From assembly GCA_021775455.1 (NCBI GenBank), contig JAJFHU010000036.1, positions 1 through 41,411 of the forward strand: a stretch of 41,411 nucleotides of DNA. Direction: 5' to 3'. The notes under the pieces are model-generated. The model saw nothing but the letters and a program-made list of their open reading frames with translations. It ran no database searches and was not told where the DNA came from. Shown here one piece after another: positions 21,782 to 31,270 of the stretch (position 1 is its first letter; the number at the start of each line of letters is the position of its first letter). A program made the translations under genes and the position numbers. This DNA is from Hyphomicrobiales bacterium (lineage in GTDB: Bacteria; Pseudomonadota; Alphaproteobacteria; Rhizobiales; Rhizobiaceae).

Positions 21782-23308
21782 ATGACAAATGTGCTTTTTG
21801 ATGGTTTGTTGGGGAAAATGGATCCTGAGCGGGAATTTGCGCGCAAACCGGACGGGGTGTTCTATCGTTACAAGGATGTCTTGGATGTATCTGCACGCAT
21901 TGCAAATGTACTGAATGATGCAGGGGTTACACCGGGGGATCGCGTGGCCGTACAGGTTCCCAAATCCATTGAAGCGATAATGCTTTATCTTGCATGTGTG
22001 CGCAGCGGTGCCGTGTTTTTGCCGCTCAATACGGCATATACAGTTTCCGAGATTGAGTATTTTCTGGAAGATGCAACTCCTACCCTCTTCGTATGTGATC
22101 CAGATAGGTATGGTGACTATGAAACCCTGACCGCCAAGCTGGGTATACGTCTCGAAACACTTGGCGTATGGACTAGTCATGATGAAAGTGCGGGAACTTT
22201 GGCTGATGCCGGTTTGGAGGCATCCACCGAATTTCAGACGGTGCCTCGAAGCAAGGATGATCTTGCTGCAATTTTGTACACATCAGGAACGACCGGTCGA
22301 TCCAAGGGTGCCATGCTTTCCCATGAAAACCTGCTTTCCAACGCGCAAGTGCTGAAGGATTATTGGCAGTTCACTTCCGATGATGTGTTGCTGCACGCCC
22401 TGCCGATTTTTCATACCCACGGTCTGTTTGTGGCAACCAATGTGGTTTTGATTTCCGGTGCGTCGCAGGTCTTTTTGCCGGGGTTTAGCGCAGACGCTGT
22501 GATTCAGCATCTCCCGCAATGCTCTGTGATGATGGGTGTGCCAACGTTTTACACGCGATTACTCGACGACGATCGTTTTGATCAGGCGCTAACCAGACAC
22601 ATGCGGCTGTTCATATCCGGCAGCGCACCGCTTCTTGCAGAAACCCACGTCGAATTTGAAAAACGGACAGGCCACCGCATACTTGAGCGCTATGGCATGA
22701 CAGAAACCAACATGAACACTTCCAACCCTTACGAGGGAGAGCGTCGCGCTGGCACGGTTGGGTTCCCCCTGCCAGAGACAGAAATCAGGATTGTGAACGA
22801 AGAAACTGGAGCGCCAGTGGCGGCTGGAAAAATCGGCATGATTGAAGTTCGCGGCCCAAACGTTTTTTCCGGTTACTGGCAAATGCCTGAAAAGACCAAA
22901 GAAGAATTTCGTGACGATGGTTTCTTCATTACCGGAGACATAGGCCTGTTCGATGAAGATGGCTACATCCAGATCATTGGCCGCTCAAAAGATCTGGTAA
23001 TATCCGGCGGCTACAACATTTATCCCAAGGAAATTGAACTAATCCTGGATGAACAGGATGGCGTCCTGGAATCTGCGGTAATTGGTGTACCCCACCCAGA
23101 TTTTGGCGAAGGCGTTGTCGGTATCCTCGTCCCCCAGTCAGGTGGCGATATAGATTTAGATGCAATTGGCGAGAATTTTCAGGACAAGCTTGCCAGGTTC
23201 AAACAACCGAAGAAGATGATTGTGGTCGATGAATTGCCCCGCAACACCATGGGTAAGGTGCGGAAGAATGTATTGCGGGAAACCTACGCAAATTTGTTTC
23301 AGGAATGA
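21782..23308 (+). CDS. matB: Malonyl-CoA synthetase (ANL superfamily)
   Basis: 508 residues. Activates malonate, via malonyl-AMP, to malonyl-CoA. The AMP-binding P-loop is LYTSGTTGRSKGAMLSHENL, followed by PIFHTHGLFVATNV. A5 reads RYGMTETNMNTSNPYEGERR, a form that I associate with MatB rather than acetyl-CoA synthetase; the Arg would contact the malonate carboxylate. FFITGDIGLFDEDGYI (A7), GRSKDLVISGGYNIYPKEIE (A8) and PRNTMGKVRKNVLRE with the catalytic Lys (A10) complete it. No matA decarboxylase or malonate carrier is beside it, so the product may feed biosynthesis. Methylmalonate is another possible substrate. Confidence 0.88.
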   Translation: MTNVLFDGLLGKMDPEREFARKPDGVFYRYKDVLDVSARIANVLNDAGVTPGDRVAVQVPKSIEAIMLYLACVRSGAVFLPLNTAYTVSEIEYFLEDATPTLFVCDPDRYGDYETLTAKLGIRLETLGVWTSHDESAGTLADAGLEASTEFQTVPRSKDDLAAILYTSGTTGRSKGAMLSHENLLSNAQVLKDYWQFTSDDVLLHALPIFHTHGLFVATNVVLISGASQVFLPGFSADAVIQHLPQCSVMMGVPTFYTRLLDDDRFDQALTRHMRLFISGSAPLLAETHVEFEKRTGHRILERYGMTETNMNTSNPYEGERRAGTVGFPLPETEIRIVNEETGAPVAAGKIGMIEVRGPNVFSGYWQMPEKTKEEFRDDGFFITGDIGLFDEDGYIQIIGRSKDLVISGGYNIYPKEIELILDEQDGVLESAVIGVPHPDFGEGVVGILVPQSGGDIDLDAIGENFQDKLARFKQPKKMIVVDELPRNTMGKVRKNVLRETYANLFQE

Positions 23309-23316
23309 AATCTGGA

Positions 23317-24165
23317 TTAGTCGCTAGAAGCGGCATTGATACTTGCTTCAACCCAGTCGTTGGATTCTCCAACCCGACGGCCACCCGCCAGATATTCGCC
23401 AATGATTTGCTCCATGCGATCTTTGCCAAATGATCCAAAATGCCCGCCATGAACTGTTGAAACGGGAAGTTCCTTCAAGCGTTTCAGCGATTCTTCCAGT
23501 TGCTCTGGTACAGAGTGATAGAGATTGTCGAGTAATTCTCCGTCATAGATGACATCACCGCTAAACAGCGTCCCAGTAGCTTCTTCCAATAGTGCGACAG
23601 AACCGGGTGAGTGTCCGGGCAGGTGAAATACCTTGAAGACCCGGTCCCCTAAATCGAACACATCGCCTTCATCCAAGTGGCGGGTAAGGGGCGCTGGTTT
23701 GACCTCATAATCCTGATACCTGAACCCTTCCCACGGTAGGGCGAGAAATGTTTCAGCCCGCACATACCCGGTGTCGGCGACTGTGTTGGAAGGCGTTGGA
23801 GCATCCATGATCGCAGCTTCCAGCGGATGCCCGCAGCGATGCTCAAATTCGTGCAGTCCGCCAGAATGATCAAAATGGCTGTGCGTGATGATAGCAGTAA
23901 GTGGCCGCCCTGCCAGACTGGCCACTTCCTTCACCAGCGGGCGCAATCCCATGCCGGTGTCGATGATAAGGTCACTGTCCCGACCCCGAACATGCCATAT
24001 GTTGCAGCGTAACCACGGAGCCAGATGCTTTTCCGTTATAAGGTTGACATTATCTGAAAAGGGCTTCACCTCGTACCAGTCATCTGCAATGGGTTTGGGC
24101 AATTGAGGTTCCTTTCCTTCATGGCCGACAGTTGTGTTGGAAATAGTCTGCTCTATTTGAGGCAT
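23317..24165 (-). CDS. MBL-fold metallo-hydrolase
   Basis: 282 residues. The metal site HSHFDH is at 95-100 (THSHFDHSGGLHEFEH), with a later HLPGHSPGSVALLEE histidine, a FSGDVIYDG Asp and a C-terminal VHGGHFGSF His. This is the glyoxalase II-like lineage with two metals. The substrate is unknown. Its start overlaps the end of mutY by 13 bases and so it is probably translated from the same message. It is convergent with matB, eight bases apart. Confidence 0.9.
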   Translation of the reverse strand: MPQIEQTISNTTVGHEGKEPQLPKPIADDWYEVKPFSDNVNLITEKHLAPWLRCNIWHVRGRDSDLIIDTGMGLRPLVKEVASLAGRPLTAIITHSHFDHSGGLHEFEHRCGHPLEAAIMDAPTPSNTVADTGYVRAETFLALPWEGFRYQDYEVKPAPLTRHLDEGDVFDLGDRVFKVFHLPGHSPGSVALLEEATGTLFSGDVIYDGELLDNLYHSVPEQLEESLKRLKELPVSTVHGGHFGSFGKDRMEQIIGEYLAGGRRVGESNDWVEASINAASSD

Positions 24166-25259
24166 TGATTCAAACCCAGCGCAATTACCTTGCGCATCAG
24201 TGTTGGTAGCGCTTCGCCATCAATGTCTTTACGACTTGACCACCATCCATCGTGTTTCGTAGCGTTTTCAACATGTGCGTACCAAACTTCCAGCTCCAGA
24301 TGAAAATGGGTGAATGTGTGCCTCACTGTTCCCATGTTTTTCCATTCAGCAGAAACTGGCGCTGCGCTTTTTCCGGTCTCGCCATCTTGTCGTGAATTCC
24401 AGTTTGTCGTCGGAATCTGGCTCATGCCGGCGAGCATGCCTTTGTCCCCGCGTTTTTGCAGAAGTATCGCTCCGTCCGGGCGTTCAAGGATGAAGGCAGC
24501 CCCTTTGCGCGTCGGCTTTGATTTCTTGAGAGATTTTCGGGGAAAATCCAGTATATCGCCATTGGCTCTTGCTTCACAGTGATCTTGCAAGGGACAAATC
24601 TTGCAGGAAGGTCGTTTGGCTGTGCAGATCGTGGCGCCCAAATCCATCATCGCTTGAGCAAACTCGCCCGGTAATTTAGGATCAAGAATGGTTTCAAGCA
24701 ATTGCCGTGTCTCGGCCTTGGCGTCCGGGAATGGTATTTCAATACGGAAGAGCCTGGCCATTACCCGTTCCACATTACCATCTATCACGGCAATTGGTTC
24801 ATCAAAGGCGATCGCTGCAATGGAAGCGGATGTGTAGTCGCCAATTCCTGGTAATTTCTTCAGTTTCGCTGCTGTATCTGGAAACCGACCATTATGACTT
24901 TCAGCAACAATGTCCGCGCATTTCTTGAGATTACGGGCCCGTGAATAATATCCAAGACCAGCCCATTCCTTGAGAATGTCTTCTTCATCAGCTTCAGCCA
25001 GTGTATACACATTTGGCCAGCGATTGATAAACCGAATGAAATACTCGCGAACCGTTGCAACCTGGGTTTGCTGTAGCATCACTTCAGAAAGCCAAACATG
25101 ATAGGGATTGGTGCGAACGCCCATAGCATGATCGTCCGGGGGTACCCGCCACGGCATTGAGCGGGCATTTTGCCGATACCAGTCCAGCAGATCTTTTGCG
25201 TGGACCGGTTGGGTGTCTGCCGAATTAATGTTATTCCTCAATGCCATTACATTAAGCAA
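24153..25259 (-). CDS. mutY: A/G-specific adenine DNA glycosylase
   Basis: 368 residues; an ATG at 25247 is an alternative start. MutY removes adenine opposite 8-oxoguanine. Catalytic Glu lies in EVMLQQTQVATV and catalytic Asp in AVIDGNVERVMARLF, after the helix-hairpin-helix LPGIGDYTSASIAAIAF. The 4Fe-4S loop CTAKRPSCKICPLQDHC has the C-x6-C-x2-C-x5-C spacing. The C-terminal NUDIX-like domain (from about 240) recognises 8-oxoG, with the HTFTHFHLELEVW block. It is divergent from the dciA-like gene, with dsbA and smc beyond, an order kept in many Rhizobiales. Confidence 0.96.
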   Translation of the reverse strand: MLNVMALRNNINSADTQPVHAKDLLDWYRQNARSMPWRVPPDDHAMGVRTNPYHVWLSEVMLQQTQVATVREYFIRFINRWPNVYTLAEADEEDILKEWAGLGYYSRARNLKKCADIVAESHNGRFPDTAAKLKKLPGIGDYTSASIAAIAFDEPIAVIDGNVERVMARLFRIEIPFPDAKAETRQLLETILDPKLPGEFAQAMMDLGATICTAKRPSCKICPLQDHCEARANGDILDFPRKSLKKSKPTRKGAAFILERPDGAILLQKRGDKGMLAGMSQIPTTNWNSRQDGETGKSAAPVSAEWKNMGTVRHTFTHFHLELEVWYAHVENATKHDGWWSSRKDIDGEALPTLMRKVIALGLNQCLK

Positions 25260-25286
25260 TCGCGCAACGGCTCAAAAAATCAAGTC

Positions 25287-25820
25287 ATGATGCAGTCTTC
25301 GCCAAAGCAAACTCCCAAAAAACGGGGGAAATCAACGGTAAAATCCATAGCCGAGCTCGTAGGGTCGATTTTGGAACCGGTTCTGGCACGGCGTGCGGGA
25401 ATGACCTTGGACTTGCTGCGGGTCTGGCCTGAGATTGCAGGTCAGGAATTTCGGGAAACGACAAGGCCGGAAAAAATTGACTGGCCACGCCGTATTCATG
25501 AGGACGATCCATTTAAACCAGCAACGCTGGTTATTGCCTGCGAACCGTCAAGTGCGTTGTTCCTTCAACATGAACAGACTTCTATTTTGGAACGGATAAA
25601 CACCTTCCTTGGTTTTAGAGCAATTGACCGTATCAAAATCCTCCAAAAGCCGGTCAGGACAGTTCCCGCAAAACCGGCTACGGCAGGTATTGCGAAATCC
25701 TTGTCGGTGGAACAGGAAGCACGCCTTGATGCGATGCTGGAGGCAATCGATGATCCGGAATTGAAAGGCGCCCTGAAGAAATTGGGCAGGGGTGTGCTGA
25801 GCAAGCATAAAGAGGTTTAA
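25287..25820 (+). CDS. DciA-like DUF721 protein
   Basis: About 177 residues from the ATG at 25287, or one fewer from 25290. The DUF721 domain (about 20-120) has IAELVGSILEPVLARRAGMTLDLLRVWPEIAG, which is the DciA signature, then a beta-rich part ending RINTFLGFRAIDRIKI. DciA loads or assists the replicative helicase DnaB in bacteria that lack DnaC. A Lys-rich start (KQTPKKRGK) and a helical tail complete it. That the protein acts in replication here is inference from the family. Confidence 0.82.
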   Translation: MMQSSPKQTPKKRGKSTVKSIAELVGSILEPVLARRAGMTLDLLRVWPEIAGQEFRETTRPEKIDWPRRIHEDDPFKPATLVIACEPSSALFLQHEQTSILERINTFLGFRAIDRIKILQKPVRTVPAKPATAGIAKSLSVEQEARLDAMLEAIDDPELKGALKKLGRGVLSKHKEV

Positions 25821-25907
25821 CCGAGAGTCTTGGCCATTTGATTGTTGAGCATTCATCACCAATTCATATTGACATTGTTATTTCGGGGATTGAATTTCAA
25901 AACTGCC

Positions 25908-25921
25908 TCACCAAATGGTGA
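25908..25921. repeat. Short palindrome TCACCA-AA-TGGTGA
   Basis: Six-base perfect arms with a two-base loop in the dciA-dsbA spacer. It could be an operator half-site pair or a weak terminator stem. It is too short to assign. Confidence 0.35.
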
Positions 25922-25935
25922 TATTGGATACGCAC

Positions 25936-25979
25936 TTTGCCTAATTTATTTCTTCGATTTTCGCGATAAGTTAGGCAAA
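25936..25979. promoter_or_regulatory. Long hairpin in the dsbA-like leader
   Basis: Left arm 25936-25950 (TTTGCCTAATTTATT) pairs with right arm 25965-25979 (GATAAGTTAGGCAAA) over 15 positions, two of them G-U, around a 14-base loop. The outer nine pairs are perfect. No T tract follows on either strand, so it is a poor terminator. It ends 39 bases before the dsbA-like ATG and could be an mRNA leader structure or an operator. Confidence 0.6.
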
Positions 25980-26018
25980 CAAGATCAGACAATCGCAATT
26001 TTATCTCAGGAGTGATAG

Positions 26019-26681
26019 ATGAATTTTTCCCGCCGTCACCTGCTATTGGGTTCAGCTGCTGTAATTGGTGGTTTCGCCGTTTGGAGCAAGGCTGAAGATT
26101 TTGCCGGTGAGTTTTCGCCTGTTACTCCTGCCAAGGCAGAAGACCTTTCCACACTAATGGACCCCGGCCCAATGGACGAAAAAATGCTGGGTGACGAGAA
26201 TGCGCCGGTCACAATCATTGAATATGCATCCATGACTTGTGGCCACTGCGGAGCCTTTCACAACAACACACTTCCAGATATCAAGAAGAAGTATATTGAA
26301 ACTGGTAAAGCCAAGTTGATTTTCCGTGAATTTCCGGGAGACCCCCGAGCCGCTGCCGCCTTCATGCTCGCCCGTTGTACCCAGGATGACAAATATTTTG
26401 CCATGGTCGATGTGCTTTTCAAGCAGCAGGGAATCTGGGTCCCATCTCCAAACGTGAAAGATGAATTGTTTAAAATCGCCAAACTTGGGGGTTTTACACA
26501 AGAGGGATTTGAGAGCTGCTTGAAAAATCAGGAGCTTTTCGACAATGTGCTGGCAGTAAGGAAAACAGCGGCAGAAGACTATGGAGTGCAGGCGACTCCA
26601 ACATTCTTCATTAATGGCAAAAAATATGAAGGCAATATGTCCACCGAGCAGATGTCGGAAGTTATCGACGGTCTCCTTTAG
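26019..26681 (+). CDS. DsbA family periplasmic thiol oxidoreductase
   Basis: 220 residues. A Tat-like signal SRRHLLLGSAAVIGGFAVW begins the protein. The thioredoxin fold has CGHC in IIEYASMTCGHCGAFH and the cis-proline loop VQATPTFFINGKKYEG, with a helical insert between them. This is the DsbA/BdbD-like group that oxidises or shuffles disulfides outside the cytoplasm. CAGGAG lies just before the ATG. The gene follows dciA and precedes smc, as in other Rhizobiales. A Sec route is also possible for this signal. Confidence 0.92.
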   Translation: MNFSRRHLLLGSAAVIGGFAVWSKAEDFAGEFSPVTPAKAEDLSTLMDPGPMDEKMLGDENAPVTIIEYASMTCGHCGAFHNNTLPDIKKKYIETGKAKLIFREFPGDPRAAAAFMLARCTQDDKYFAMVDVLFKQQGIWVPSPNVKDELFKIAKLGGFTQEGFESCLKNQELFDNVLAVRKTAAEDYGVQATPTFFINGKKYEGNMSTEQMSEVIDGLL

Positions 26682-26711
26682 GTCGAGCGAATATCTACGT
26701 TTATCTCTGTT

Positions 26712-26740
26712 TGGATTTGAAAACGCCGGAAGCAAATCCA
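26712..26740 (+). repeat. Inverted repeat in the dsbA-smc spacer
   Basis: Arms TGGATTTG (26712-26719) and CAAATCCA (26733-26740) around a 13-base loop. No T tract follows, so a role as terminator is unsure. It lies 43 bases before the smc start. Confidence 0.45.
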
Positions 26741-26783
26741 CAACCGTTTCCAATGCTTTGTTTAGAGCCTCAGGATTTGTATC

Positions 26784-29700
26784 ATGAAGTTCAATAAACT
26801 ACGCCTTCTGGGGTTCAAATCTTTTGTAGAACCCACTGAATTCCTTATAGAAAATGGCCTCACTGGCGTTGTGGGTCCGAATGGGTGTGGCAAATCCAAC
26901 CTTGTTGAAGCTTTGCGCTGGGTAATGGGAGAAAACTCTTACAAAAACATGCGCGCTTCGGGCATGGACGATGTTATTTTCTCTGGTGCAGCCAACCGGC
27001 CGTCCCGCAACACTGCTGAAGTTTCACTGTTTTTGGACAATGAAGATAGAACCGCTCCATCCGCATTCAACGATGCAGACGAATTGCAGGTTTCAAGGCG
27101 TATCGAGCGCGAATCAGGCTCAAATTACCGAATCAACGGGCGCGAGGTTCGCGCGAAAGATGTGCAACTTCTGTTCGCCGACGCGTCAACCGGTGCCCGC
27201 TCTCCTTCGATGGTCGGGCAAGGCCGGATCGGGGAGTTGATTTCAGCAAAGCCGACTGCCCGCCGCGCGTTGCTGGAAGAAGCTGCCGGGATTTCCGGAC
27301 TTCATTCCCGTCGTCACGAGGCTGAATTGCGGCTCAGGGCATCAGATCAGAATCTGGAACGCCTTGACGATGTTGTCGGCCAGCTTGAAGCCCAGTTGGA
27401 CAGTTTGAAACGTCAGGCTCGTCAGGCCAACCGTTATCGCAATCTTTCCGGCGAAATTCGCAAAACCACAGCCTTGCTGTTCCATCTGAAGTGGGCAGCA
27501 GCAAAGAACTATGAAGCAGAGTGCGAGAGCACGCTTTCAAAACTAACGGCCCAGATGGGTGAAAAAGCGAATGTTCAGGCATCGCTTGCCCGTGAGGAAT
27601 TTGAGGCTGGCAAGAAAATTCCGGCGCTTCGGGATACTGAGGCCTCAACTGCCGCAGCGCTTCAGCGCCTGCAAATTGCCCGGGGACAAATCGATGAGGA
27701 AATTGCGCGCCTGGAAAGTCGCAAGGGTGAATTGCAATCGCGTCTTGAGCAGTTGTCGAGTGATCTTGAGCGCGAAGAACGCATGATTGGTGAAAACCGC
27801 CAGTCTTTGGAAAATCTGGAAAACGAGCAGCAACAGCTGGAAACAGAAAGTTCCAGTGTTGGTGACACTGAAGAAAAGTCCAAAGAAGCACTGGAAAGGG
27901 CGACCGAAGCGCTTGGTAAAAGCGAAAAAGCCTTTACCGACCTTACTGCTAGCCTTGCCAATGAACGGGCTCGCCGTACTCAACTTGAAAAGACGCTTGA
28001 GGAAACAACTGCACGCTTGGAACGTCTCACAGAACAGCAATCGTCTGTTGAGGATGATCTAAAGAAAATCATCAAGGAGATTGCAGGCATATCCGGTGTA
28101 TCATCAGCACAGGATAAAATTACCAAGGCAGAAAAAGCAGTAGCAGTTTCCGATACGGCGATGCTTGCCGCGGAGGGAGCAACTGCACGCGCACGGGAAG
28201 TTGAAGACCAAAGACGCAAGCCGCTGGAAGAAGCCGAAGGTCAATTGCGTGAATTGGAGGCTGAAGCCAGAACAATTCGTCAAATATTAAATAGAGCAGG
28301 TCAGGATCTTTTTCCAAGTGTCGTCGAGCAGATGTCAGTGAAGCCCGGATACGAGGCTGCTTTGGGGGCCGCTCTTGGGGAAGATCTGGATGTGCCGCTT
28401 GATACATCTGCCGCGATTTTCTGGGGCAAGTCTGGAACGCAGGATTCAGATCCGAAACTGCCGGGTAATACCAGATCACTTAAAGAATTTGTTGAAGCGC
28501 CATCTGAACTCGCCCGACGGCTGAACCAGGTTGGTGTAGTGGAAAAAGCTGTTGGAGCCAAACTGGCTCTTCAATTGAAAGCAGGTCAAAGACTGGTTTC
28601 GAAGGAAGGCGATTTGTGGCGCTGGGATGGTTATGTCGCAAGTGCGGAAGCGCCCACAGCAGCTGCCCAACGCCTGGCTCACAAAAACCGCCTCGCTGAA
28701 CTCGAAAAACTGATAGAAGAAGCCAGGCAGAAAAAAGAAGCAGCAGAAACCGTCTACGAAACGGCAAAGGCTGCAACTGAAGAACAGATAGAAAAAGAAT
28801 TGAAGGCTCGTGAGGCATTGCGGGAACATCAGCACAAACTAACCGAAGAACGCGAAGCCTTGAGTGAGGCGGAGCGGGCAACCGGGCAGTTGACCGCCAA
28901 ACGTTCAGCACTCGAAGAAGCGCAAACCCGTTTGTCAGGAGACATCAAGGAGACAGCGACCAGACAGGAAGAATCCACAAAAGCACTCGCTGCCCTGACT
29001 GATATTTCAAAAAGCGAAGCCGAGCTGGAGACCTTGCGTACCCAGGTTGCGGAAGATCGGGCTGTTTTGGCAGAAGCTCGTGCCGCGTCGCAGAGCCTTT
29101 CGCGGGAAGCAGAGGCGCGCGGCCGAAGACTGGAAGTGATCAAGGGAGAGCGCGAAAACTGGAACAATCGTCTTGCGAACGGACAAAAGCAAGCTGAAAT
29201 CCTGAAGAAGCGTAGCGAAGAAACGCTTTCTGAATTCAAGAAACTGGAAGCTGCACCAAAAGAGTTCGATGAAAAACGCAGCGAGCTCATGAACAAACTC
29301 GAAAAGGCCGAAGCTGAGCGAAGCGATGCTGCGGATGCTTTGGCCAAGGCCGAGAACGAAAGAGCTGAAGCGGATCGCAAGGCAAAGGCTGCAGTGGATG
29401 CACTGGCTCTTGCCCGTGAAAACAATGGTCGCGCCGAGGAACGGTTAAATGCAGCCAGGGAACGCAAAGGCGAGGTTGAAGGACGCATCCGCGAAGAGCT
29501 CGAATGTCAGCCGTCTGATGCCCGGGGTCTCGCGGAGATCAAGCCGGATGCCACGTTACCGGAAGTCGAGAAAGTTGAAAGCCGTCTGGAACGACAAAAA
29601 GCAGAGCGTGAACGGCTTGGTGGCGTAAACCTTCGGGCGGAAATCGAGTATGCAGAAATCGATGAACAGCGTAACAACCTGGTAACGGAACGCGATGATT

Positions 29701-30242
29701 TGATTGCCGCCATTGGCAAACTTCGTTCAGGTATTCAAAGCCTCAACAAGGAAGGACGGGAACGTCTTCTCGAAGCGTTTGAGCAGGTCAATTCAGAATT
29801 TCAACGCCTGTTCACTCACCTCTTTGGTGGCGGTACTGCCGATTTGCAGTTGATTGAATCCGATGATCCGCTGGATGCCGGCCTTGAAATTCTGGCTCGT
29901 CCACCGGGCAAGAAACCCCAGACGATGACTTTGCTTTCCGGCGGTGAACAGGCGCTAACAGCAATGGCTTTGATATTCGCAGTATTCTTGACCAATCCGG
30001 CCCCAATCTGTGTTTTGGACGAGGTGGACGCGCCACTCGATGATCACAATGTGGAACGTTTCTGCAATCTAATGGACGAGATGGCAAAAACAACCGACAC
30101 GAAATTTGTGCTTATTACGCACAACCCGATCACCATGGCTCGCGTAAACCGATTGTTCGGTGTGACCATGGCCGAGCAGGGTGTTAGTCAACTGGTCTCG
30201 GTTGATCTTGAAGAAGCTGAAAAATTGAGCGAAGTAATCTAG
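26784..30242 (+). CDS. smc: Chromosome segregation protein SMC
   Basis: 1152 residues. The SMC ATPase, working with ScpA and ScpB, loads at ParB-parS and helps align chromosome arms. Walker A GPNGCGKSN lies near 31-39 in a typical LRLLGFKSFVEPTEF start. A long coiled coil (about 170-490) leads to the hinge (about 500-630, ending near the YVASAEAP segment), and a second coil returns (about 640-1000). The ABC signature LLSGGEQALTAMAL is near 1050 and Walker B CVLDEVDAPLDDHNVERF near 1076. The coils are rich in Glu, Lys and Ala, which gives long false open frames on the opposite strand. scpA and scpB are not in the window. Confidence 0.97.
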   Translation: MKFNKLRLLGFKSFVEPTEFLIENGLTGVVGPNGCGKSNLVEALRWVMGENSYKNMRASGMDDVIFSGAANRPSRNTAEVSLFLDNEDRTAPSAFNDADELQVSRRIERESGSNYRINGREVRAKDVQLLFADASTGARSPSMVGQGRIGELISAKPTARRALLEEAAGISGLHSRRHEAELRLRASDQNLERLDDVVGQLEAQLDSLKRQARQANRYRNLSGEIRKTTALLFHLKWAAAKNYEAECESTLSKLTAQMGEKANVQASLAREEFEAGKKIPALRDTEASTAAALQRLQIARGQIDEEIARLESRKGELQSRLEQLSSDLEREERMIGENRQSLENLENEQQQLETESSSVGDTEEKSKEALERATEALGKSEKAFTDLTASLANERARRTQLEKTLEETTARLERLTEQQSSVEDDLKKIIKEIAGISGVSSAQDKITKAEKAVAVSDTAMLAAEGATARAREVEDQRRKPLEEAEGQLRELEAEARTIRQILNRAGQDLFPSVVEQMSVKPGYEAALGAALGEDLDVPLDTSAAIFWGKSGTQDSDPKLPGNTRSLKEFVEAPSELARRLNQVGVVEKAVGAKLALQLKAGQRLVSKEGDLWRWDGYVASAEAPTAAAQRLAHKNRLAELEKLIEEARQKKEAAETVYETAKAATEEQIEKELKAREALREHQHKLTEEREALSEAERATGQLTAKRSALEEAQTRLSGDIKETATRQEESTKALAALTDISKSEAELETLRTQVAEDRAVLAEARAASQSLSREAEARGRRLEVIKGERENWNNRLANGQKQAEILKKRSEETLSEFKKLEAAPKEFDEKRSELMNKLEKAEAERSDAADALAKAENERAEADRKAKAAVDALALARENNGRAEERLNAARERKGEVEGRIREELECQPSDARGLAEIKPDATLPEVEKVESRLERQKAERERLGGVNLRAEIEYAEIDEQRNNLVTERDDLIAAIGKLRSGIQSLNKEGRERLLEAFEQVNSEFQRLFTHLFGGGTADLQLIESDDPLDAGLEILARPPGKKPQTMTLLSGGEQALTAMALIFAVFLTNPAPICVLDEVDAPLDDHNVERFCNLMDEMAKTTDTKFVLITHNPITMARVNRLFGVTMAEQGVSQLVSVDLEEAEKLSEVI

Positions 30243-30259
30243 CCGGTGCTTAAAACGGC

Positions 30260-31171
30260 TTAGTGATACTCGATCAGTATTGCACCGAATGCAATCAGCA
30301 TGATGACGAAGAGGCGCTTCGCGTCGAGCGTTTCCCGGAAGAAAAAGTAGCCGATTGCGGTTGCGAAGATGATTGAAGTTTCCCGGATCGCTGCAACTTC
30401 AGCCACCTTGCCAATCCGTGTAGCCATCATCATTGAGCCGAACGTGGCTATACCGATCAATCCGGCAAAGAATCCCCTAATGGCATAAGGTTTGAGCGCC
30501 GGTCGTTCAGCCAGGCGGTACCAGCGAACTGCCACAACAACCGGAAAGCCAAAGCCGCCAAGAAAAAATATCCAAAACACGTAGGTAAGCGGGTTTTCCG
30601 TGATGCGTATCCCGTAGGCATCGACAATCGTGTAAATCGCTGTGTTGACGCCAGTAAATGCGGCCAGAATTGCAGCTATCCAAAGCCCTCGTCTTGCCGG
30701 ATTGTCAGCAGCAATGTCGCTGGCCATAACAAAACCCAATGAAACAATCGAGCCGGATAGCAGGACAAGTCCAAACCATTGTACAGGATCCAGATATTCA
30801 CCAAAGACCATGACGGCGAATACTCCGGTCATGGCCGGGCCCATGCCGCGGGCTATCGGATAAACCAGGGTAAAGGCACCCCTGCTGAATGCAGCCGACT
30901 GGAACCACTCATACGACAGGTGAATCATGAACGATATTGCCAAAACAACAGCCACATCGCGTGTGGGAAACGGCAGAACAAACAGGATAATCGGCATAGA
31001 TGTAAGTGAATAAACAATGTTTGCGGCCGCACGGTTAAAGTAGGGATCACCCCTGGACTTGCAGATTGCGCCAAAGATCGCATGGGTTACGGCTGAGAAG
31101 ATGGCAATCCCGAGTGCCAGTTGTTCTCCTTCCTGTGTGCCGGCGAGAGCTACAAACCATTCAATATCCAT
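30260..31171 (-). CDS. EamA/DMT-superfamily permease
   Basis: 303 residues with about ten hydrophobic helices spread over the whole length, in two similar halves. The second half starts near ARRGLWIAAILAAFTGVNTA. PIARGMGPAMTGVFAVMVFGE and AAIRETSIIFATAIGYFFFRET are typical EamA repeats, each ending in an acidic turn. The substrate is unknown; relatives export amino acids or metabolites. A GGCGGAAAG site precedes the ATG. It is convergent with smc, and a weak 5-base hairpin (AGCCG 30241-30245, CGGCT 30256-30260) covers the junction. Confidence 0.9.
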   Translation of the reverse strand: MDIEWFVALAGTQEGEQLALGIAIFSAVTHAIFGAICKSRGDPYFNRAAANIVYSLTSMPIILFVLPFPTRDVAVVLAISFMIHLSYEWFQSAAFSRGAFTLVYPIARGMGPAMTGVFAVMVFGEYLDPVQWFGLVLLSGSIVSLGFVMASDIAADNPARRGLWIAAILAAFTGVNTAIYTIVDAYGIRITENPLTYVFWIFFLGGFGFPVVVAVRWYRLAERPALKPYAIRGFFAGLIGIATFGSMMMATRIGKVAEVAAIRETSIIFATAIGYFFFRETLDAKRLFVIMLIAFGAILIEYH

Positions 31172-31270
31172 TTAGTGCTTTCCGCCGAGGTTTGACTTGG
31201 AAGGGTTACATGATAATTGCCAGTCGGAAACCAAACTGTCAAAGTGACTTTTCCTTGGGGGTAATCGATT

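Noticed and set aside
28829-29488. 219-codon minus-strand frame rich in Ser, Ala and Arg inside smc
   Set aside because: Low-complexity antisense of the Glu/Lys/Ala-rich SMC coiled coil; several other antisense frames in smc have the same cause.
26784-30242. RecN or Rad50-like ATPase instead of SMC
   Set aside because: The size, hinge, LLSGGEQALTA signature and the dciA-dsbA-smc order all fit SMC; there is no zinc hook CxxC.
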